NCBI GenBank assembly: GCA_964497615.1
Contig: CAZCEC010000014.1
Span: 45,800-109,799, forward strand
Direction: 5' to 3'
Length of the DNA stretch: 64,000 bases
DNA from: CAZCEC01 sp964497615
Lineage (GTDB): Bacteria; Chloroflexota; Anaerolineae; Anaerolineales; UBA6663
In this document: in pieces, positions 60,190-64,000 of the stretch
Layout of the letters: every line of letters begins with the position of its first letter
Position numbering within the stretch: position 1 is the stretch's first letter
The notes under the pieces: model-generated
What the model was told of the DNA's origin: nothing
What the model saw: the letters and a program-made list of their open reading frames with translations, nothing else
The model's database searches: none
Translations under genes and position numbers: made by a program

Positions 60190-60195
60190 TATAAT
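60190..60195 (+). promoter_or_regulatory. Putative -10 box for the plus-strand GT4 gene
   Basis: A perfect TATAAT preceded directly by TG lies 36 bases before ATG 60231. No good -35 box is seen at the right distance; the divergent promoter overlaps it. Confidence 0.35.
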
Positions 60196-60230
60196 GGCCC
60201 CGCTGTTCTCGCCCGGCCTGGCCCCGACGC

Positions 60231-61433
60231 ATGCGCATTCTGTTTTTGCTCACCCAGGACCTTGAAAGTCCGTCGGGTTTGGGCCGCTATGGGCCGGTAG
60301 CGCGCCAGCTTCAGGCGCAGGGGCACAGCGTCGAGATTGCGGCCCTGCACCCGGCCTGGGACCGCCTGCCGGCCCGCCGCTTCGAGCGCGATGGGGTGCG
60401 CGTTGCGTACGTTGCCCCCATGCACGTCCGGCGCAGCGGCAACACGCAGACCTACTATAGCCCGGTCCAGTTGTTGTGGGTGACCATGCGGGCGGCCCTG
60501 GCGCTCACTGCCGCGGCGCTGCGGTCCTCTGCGGACGTCATCCACATCGCCAAGGCCCAGCCCATGAACGGGTTGGCCGGCTGGCTGGCGGCGCGCCTGC
60601 GGCCGGGTGTGCGGCTCTATCTGGATTGCGACGACTATGAGGCCGTGTCCAACCGTTTTGCCGGCGCGTGGCAGCAGCGCATCGTCCGCTGGTGGGAGGA
60701 TCGCCTGCCGCGCCTGGTGCGGGCCATCACGGTGAATACTGCCTTTCTTGCGCAGCGTTGCCAGGGGCTGGGCGTGCCCGCCCACCGGATTGTGCTGATA
60801 CCAAACGGGTACGATCCCGAGCGCTTTGCGTCTGTGCCGCCTCACCAGACGGCGGCAGCGCGCGCGCGCTGGGGGCTGACGGACAAACCGATGATCCTGT
60901 ACCTGGGCTCCTTTAGCCTCGCCAACCATCCCGTGCTGCTCCTGCTGGATGCGATGCCGCTGGTGCGGGCGCGCCTGCCCGGCGCCCGGCTGTGCTTGGC
61001 CGGCGGCGGCGATGACTTCGACCGTGTCCGCGCCGAAGTGGAAGCGCGCGGCCTGGGCGAAGCCGTGGTGATGACGGGCCGCGTGGAGGCCGCCGCCGCC
61101 CCGGCGCTGTACACTGCCGCCGACGTGGTGGTGGACCCCGTCCACGCCGACGACACCGCCCGCGCCCGCAGCCCCCTCAAGCTCGTCGAAGCCCTGGCGT
61201 GTGGCGTGCCCGTCGTCACCGGCGATGTGGGCGACCGGGCGGCTATGCTGGGCGGCGGGCAGGCCGGCGTGCTGGTGCGTCCAGGGGATGCGGCGGCCCT
61301 GGCCGATAGCCTGTTGTCTGTGTTGGAAAGTCCTGACCGTCGGGCCCGGCTGGTGGCGGGCGCGCGCGTGCTGGCCCCCGCCTTCGCCTGGGACAAGCTG
61401 GCGCGGGATTGGGCGCAGGTCTATGCTGGCTGA
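60231..61433 (+). CDS. GT4-family glycosyltransferase
   Basis: 400 residues. It starts MRILFLLTQDLESPSGLGRYGPVARQLQAQGH. The donor half has MILYLGSFSLANHPVLLLLDAM and, at the GT4 acidic motif, ARSPLKLVEALACGVPVVTGD. There is no ribosome site before the ATG, consistent with an unusual leader. It overlaps the methyltransferase gene by 11 bases. Confidence 0.87.
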   Translation: MRILFLLTQDLESPSGLGRYGPVARQLQAQGHSVEIAALHPAWDRLPARRFERDGVRVAYVAPMHVRRSGNTQTYYSPVQLLWVTMRAALALTAAALRSSADVIHIAKAQPMNGLAGWLAARLRPGVRLYLDCDDYEAVSNRFAGAWQQRIVRWWEDRLPRLVRAITVNTAFLAQRCQGLGVPAHRIVLIPNGYDPERFASVPPHQTAAARARWGLTDKPMILYLGSFSLANHPVLLLLDAMPLVRARLPGARLCLAGGGDDFDRVRAEVEARGLGEAVVMTGRVEAAAAPALYTAADVVVDPVHADDTARARSPLKLVEALACGVPVVTGDVGDRAAMLGGGQAGVLVRPGDAAALADSLLSVLESPDRRARLVAGARVLAPAFAWDKLARDWAQVYAG

Positions 61434-62094
61434 ACAACGCGGTCCTGGCCGCCTGCACTTTGCCAGTTACTATCGCTGGCTCATCATCCGCGACTGGCTG
61501 CGCGTCGCGCCCGGCGACCGCTTGTTGGACGTGGGCTGCGACGACGGCGAGATCGTGGCCCGTATCCGCGCCGCCCGCCGCACGGCGGTGGACCTCAACC
61601 CGCGTTGTCCCGACCCGGCCGTGCGCCTGGTGCGCGCCGACGCGCGCGCCGTGCCGGTCGTCTCGGCGGGCTTTGATACCGTGCTGGCCTTCGACCTGAT
61701 CGAGCACGTGGACGACGACCGGGCCGTGCTGGGGGAGCTGGTGCGCGCCCTCGCGCCGCAAGGCACCCTGTGGATTAGCACACCCGCCGCCGGCTTCAAA
61801 ATCTTCCCGGCCTTCCTCACCGCCCGCGCCAACCGGGGCTTTGGGCACGTGCGCAACGGCTACACCCTGGCCGATCTGCGCGGCCGCCTGCCGCCCGGCC
61901 TCGAACTCGACGTGCGGTGGTGGAACGAGGGCCTGTTTCGCTTCTTGTTCGCCTTCCTGCGTCTGGTGGATGCCGTCTCATCGCCCCTGGCGCGCTGGCT
62001 GGCCGGCCTGTGCTTCCAGGTGGACCGGCGCTTCACCGCTGGGCAAGCGGGGCATCTGCTGGCGCGCGTGCGCCGGGCGGAAATGAGACCCTGA
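61423..62094 (+). CDS. SAM-dependent methyltransferase
   Basis: 223 residues. Motif I is LLDVGCDDGEIVARI with LNPRCPD as the acidic loop, and VLAFDLIEHVDDDRAVLGEL is the usual methyltransferase 11 helix. A C-terminal hydrophobic stretch (FRFLFAFLRLVDAVSSPLARWLAGL) may lie on the membrane. The start inside the GT4 gene's end couples them. It probably methylates a sugar or lipid intermediate of the cluster. Confidence 0.8.
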   Translation: MLAEQRGPGRLHFASYYRWLIIRDWLRVAPGDRLLDVGCDDGEIVARIRAARRTAVDLNPRCPDPAVRLVRADARAVPVVSAGFDTVLAFDLIEHVDDDRAVLGELVRALAPQGTLWISTPAAGFKIFPAFLTARANRGFGHVRNGYTLADLRGRLPPGLELDVRWWNEGLFRFLFAFLRLVDAVSSPLARWLAGLCFQVDRRFTAGQAGHLLARVRRAEMRP

Positions 62095-62115
62095 CCCTCT
62101 CAATGGGCGCAAGCC

Positions 62116-63015
62116 ATGCCACAGGATTCAGCCTTGAACCTCGCAGCCATAGTCGTTAACTATGGCCGTGTGGCTGATACGGAAGCCTGTCTTCAATCTA
62201 TCCGCAATGCCTCCGATGGCGCCGACCTTCCCATTGTCCTGGTTGACAACGGAGTTCATGACCATACGTTGGCGCCGTTGGCAGCGCGTTGGCCGGGTAT
62301 CACGCTCCTGGAATTGCCGCGCAATCTGGGTTATGCCGGCGGGTTCAATGCCGGCATGCGTGAAGCATTGCGCTCATCTGTGGCCGGGCTGGTGCTGCTC
62401 AACAATGACACTCTCGTGCCAGATGGAGCGCTGACTCACCTGGGACAGGCGCTGAACCACTGGGGCGTAGCTGTTCCTAAAATCACCTATGCCGACCGGC
62501 CCGGCATTCTGTGGGCGGCCGGGGCGCGCTGGCGGTCACTGCCGCCCTCGGTGGTTATGCGCGGCTTCCGGCGCGCTGATGGGCCGGCCTATAGTGTTAG
62601 CCAGCCGCTGGAGTATGCCACCGGGTGCGCGCTTGCCATGCGCCGGCAAGTGCCGGAAGCTATAGGCGGTTTTGATGTTCGGTACGAGAGTTACTGGGAG
62701 GACTACGATTTTTGTATCCGTGTCCGCGCCCATGGCTTTAGCATTGGATACGTGCCGGAGGCCGTGATCGCTCATAAGGTTTCGCAGACACTTGGTGAAG
62801 ACGCGCCCGCCAAGTGGCATTTGCTCGGCAAGAATGCCGTTCTGTTCTTTCGTACCGACCAGAGGTTCTCGTCTGCCGCCATGTATGCTTTCGTTGCTTG
62901 GGTGATGGCGCGTGAGCTCATCAAAGGAAATCGACGTGCGCTGCCGCCCTTCTTGCAGGGCCTGCGCGCCGGGCTGGCACTGTCGGCCGGCACGCTGCCA
63001 GACACGAGGCTTTGA
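62116..63015 (+). CDS. GT2-family glycosyltransferase (rhamnosyltransferase-like)
   Basis: 299 residues. LAAIVVNYGRVADTEACLQSI, LVDNGVHDHT, NLGYAGGFNAGM, LLNNDTLV (NND for DxD) and YWEDYDFCIRVRAHGF are typical GT2 marks. GC content from here to the window end is lower than in the upstream cluster, so these last genes may have come in separately. Confidence 0.88.
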   Translation: MPQDSALNLAAIVVNYGRVADTEACLQSIRNASDGADLPIVLVDNGVHDHTLAPLAARWPGITLLELPRNLGYAGGFNAGMREALRSSVAGLVLLNNDTLVPDGALTHLGQALNHWGVAVPKITYADRPGILWAAGARWRSLPPSVVMRGFRRADGPAYSVSQPLEYATGCALAMRRQVPEAIGGFDVRYESYWEDYDFCIRVRAHGFSIGYVPEAVIAHKVSQTLGEDAPAKWHLLGKNAVLFFRTDQRFSSAAMYAFVAWVMARELIKGNRRALPPFLQGLRAGLALSAGTLPDTRL

Positions 63016-63018
63016 AAC

Positions 63019-63987
63019 GTGACACTTGAGCTGATGTGGGAAACCGCGCCTTGTGATGGCTGCGGATCAGGTGACGAGCGTCTGTTGTTCACCGGGCCCG
63101 ACCGGCTGCTCGGTCTCGCGGGCGAGTTTCGCTTGGTGCAGTGCCAGGTCTGTGGGCTAATTCGTCAAAACCCGCGCCTGATCTGGGATTCCCTTAAGCA
63201 TTACTACGAGGGTGACTACAGTGCCTATGCTGGCCTCATCCGTGACGAGCCGTCGCGTTGGCGACAACTCGACCGCCGCTATGGCATGTGGAAGCAGCTT
63301 CGGTTTGTTGAGCGTTCCCACCCCACCGGCGGCCGCATGCTCGACGTTGGATCGGGGACAGGGGCGTTTCTGGAGGAAGCCCTGCGGTCTGGTCGCTGGC
63401 AGGTCGTGGGTTTGGAACCCAACGAACGGGCCGCCGCTTATACGCGTGACGCGCTCAAGATTGAGGTGCATGACGGCCGATTCTCGGACAGCAACCTGCC
63501 GTTAGGCACCTTCGACGTCATCACGCTTTGGAACGTTCTAGAGCATGTGCCATCCCCGACCGCCGATCTGCGGCGCGCCCTGGAGTTGCTCCGTCCAGGC
63601 GGACGCCTTGTCTTTACCGTGCCCAATGTCGAAAGCGTCGAGGCGCGCTTATTCGGCCGGTTCTGGGTGGGGTGGGACTTACCGCGCCACCTCTATCTAT
63701 TTCCGCGCCCGAGCCTGCACAACTTGCTGCGCGATATCGGCCTGAAGGTCGACGCGGAGGCCTGCATCAGCAGCAGTCATGCGGCTGTGCGTGACAGTTT
63801 GGGTTTCTGGGCTCAATCCTGGCCTCGTCGCCTGCGCTGGCTTTCGCGCCCGCTGCACATGGTATTCACTTCTCTGCCGGCCCGCCTGGCAACCGGACCG
63901 GTCTTTTGGGTCTTGGATCGCTTGCGGCGCTCTACCATCTTGGTCCTGAGTGTTAGGCGCACCAGTGAGGCTGAGGCGCGTACATGA
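63019..63987 (+). CDS. Methyltransferase with N-terminal zinc-binding Cys motif
   Basis: 322 residues from a GTG start. The first 50 residues have CDGCGS and CQVCGLI, a four-Cys zinc site found in some methyltransferases of sugar and antibiotic clusters. Then come motif I MLDVGSGTGAFLEEAL, acidic LEPN, and LWNVLEHVPSPTADL. The C-terminal part (WVGWDLPRHLYLF) matches the same group. Its stop overlaps an ATG at 63984. Confidence 0.85.
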   Translation: MTLELMWETAPCDGCGSGDERLLFTGPDRLLGLAGEFRLVQCQVCGLIRQNPRLIWDSLKHYYEGDYSAYAGLIRDEPSRWRQLDRRYGMWKQLRFVERSHPTGGRMLDVGSGTGAFLEEALRSGRWQVVGLEPNERAAAYTRDALKIEVHDGRFSDSNLPLGTFDVITLWNVLEHVPSPTADLRRALELLRPGGRLVFTVPNVESVEARLFGRFWVGWDLPRHLYLFPRPSLHNLLRDIGLKVDAEACISSSHAAVRDSLGFWAQSWPRRLRWLSRPLHMVFTSLPARLATGPVFWVLDRLRRSTILVLSVRRTSEAEART

Positions 63988-64000
63988 ACGCGGTGCAGCG
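63984..64000 (+). CDS. Start of the next cluster gene (cut by window end)
   Basis: An ATG overlaps the preceding TGA as ATGA, the same coupling seen at most junctions in this cluster, and the frame is open for the five codons left. Nothing can be said about its product. Confidence 0.35.

Overview
The window is a GC-rich, gene-dense stretch of bacterial DNA with one 10-base assembly gap (39180-39189). It has no tRNA, rRNA, CRISPR array or transposase that I can see, and no gene-free stretch over 300 bases. The best guess for the source is an uncultured Chloroflexota (Anaerolineae-like) genome. The grounds are a YLPLV-type motif after the signal peptide of a secreted protein, a two-permease NMT1/THI5-type ABC importer, many stacked GAF domains, heptanucleotide intergenic repeats, and a glycan cluster with a Wzt-type ATPase but no lipopolysaccharide core genes. 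This placement is inference, not proof.

Layout. 1-8.3 kb is a mixed accessory block: a glycine-rich membrane protein (cut by the window edge), an M55 D-aminopeptidase, a Gfo/Idh/MocA oxidoreductase, a fold-type-II PLP enzyme, an MFS transporter, a DUF4424-like secreted protein, an unknown protein and a two-domain glyoxalase/dioxygenase protein. 8.3-8.8 kb holds two small membrane-protein ORFs. 8.9-30.4 kb is one long co-directional catabolic island. It starts at a good sigma70-like promoter with a palindrome beside it. It encodes an AOR-family tungsten/molybdenum oxidoreductase, an ABC importer (permease, ATPase, permease, lipoprotein), a beta-ureidopropionase-like nitrilase, the three subunits of a xanthine dehydrogenase-type molybdenum hydroxylase with CoxG, an amidase, a metal-dependent cyclase, FdrA/DUF1116/DUF2877 (the three oxamate carbamoyltransferase-type subunits), an NmrA-like reductase, a dihydropyrimidinase and a class III aminotransferase. 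The simplest reading is uptake and breakdown of an N-heterocycle or ureide (pyrimidine- or hydantoin-like). N-carbamoyl intermediates would be either hydrolysed by the nitrilase or split to carbamoyl phosphate by the FdrA complex. The resulting amine would be transaminated to an aldehyde that the AOR enzyme could oxidise.

30.4-38.7 kb is a signalling block: an orphan membrane histidine kinase, divergent from a methyltransferase that overlaps a 1925-residue diguanylate cyclase with nine GAF domains. 38.7 kb to the end is a surface-glycan cluster: DUF2142-like, PIG-V-like and other polytopic membrane proteins, a secreted glycosidase-like protein, a sugar-nucleotide epimerase, Wzt, many glycosyltransferases (two of them multidomain fusions sharing one paralogous module), and methyltransferases. 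Most genes in it overlap by ATGA, so it is translationally coupled, and it runs off the end of the window.

Intergenic DNA is rich in repeats. There are three different 7-bp-period arrays, a GTAGAGACGG palindrome family (two copies), a GCGACT-type palindrome pair, and a CCCTCTCCC palindrome. Two palindromes carry the stop codon of the gene before them.
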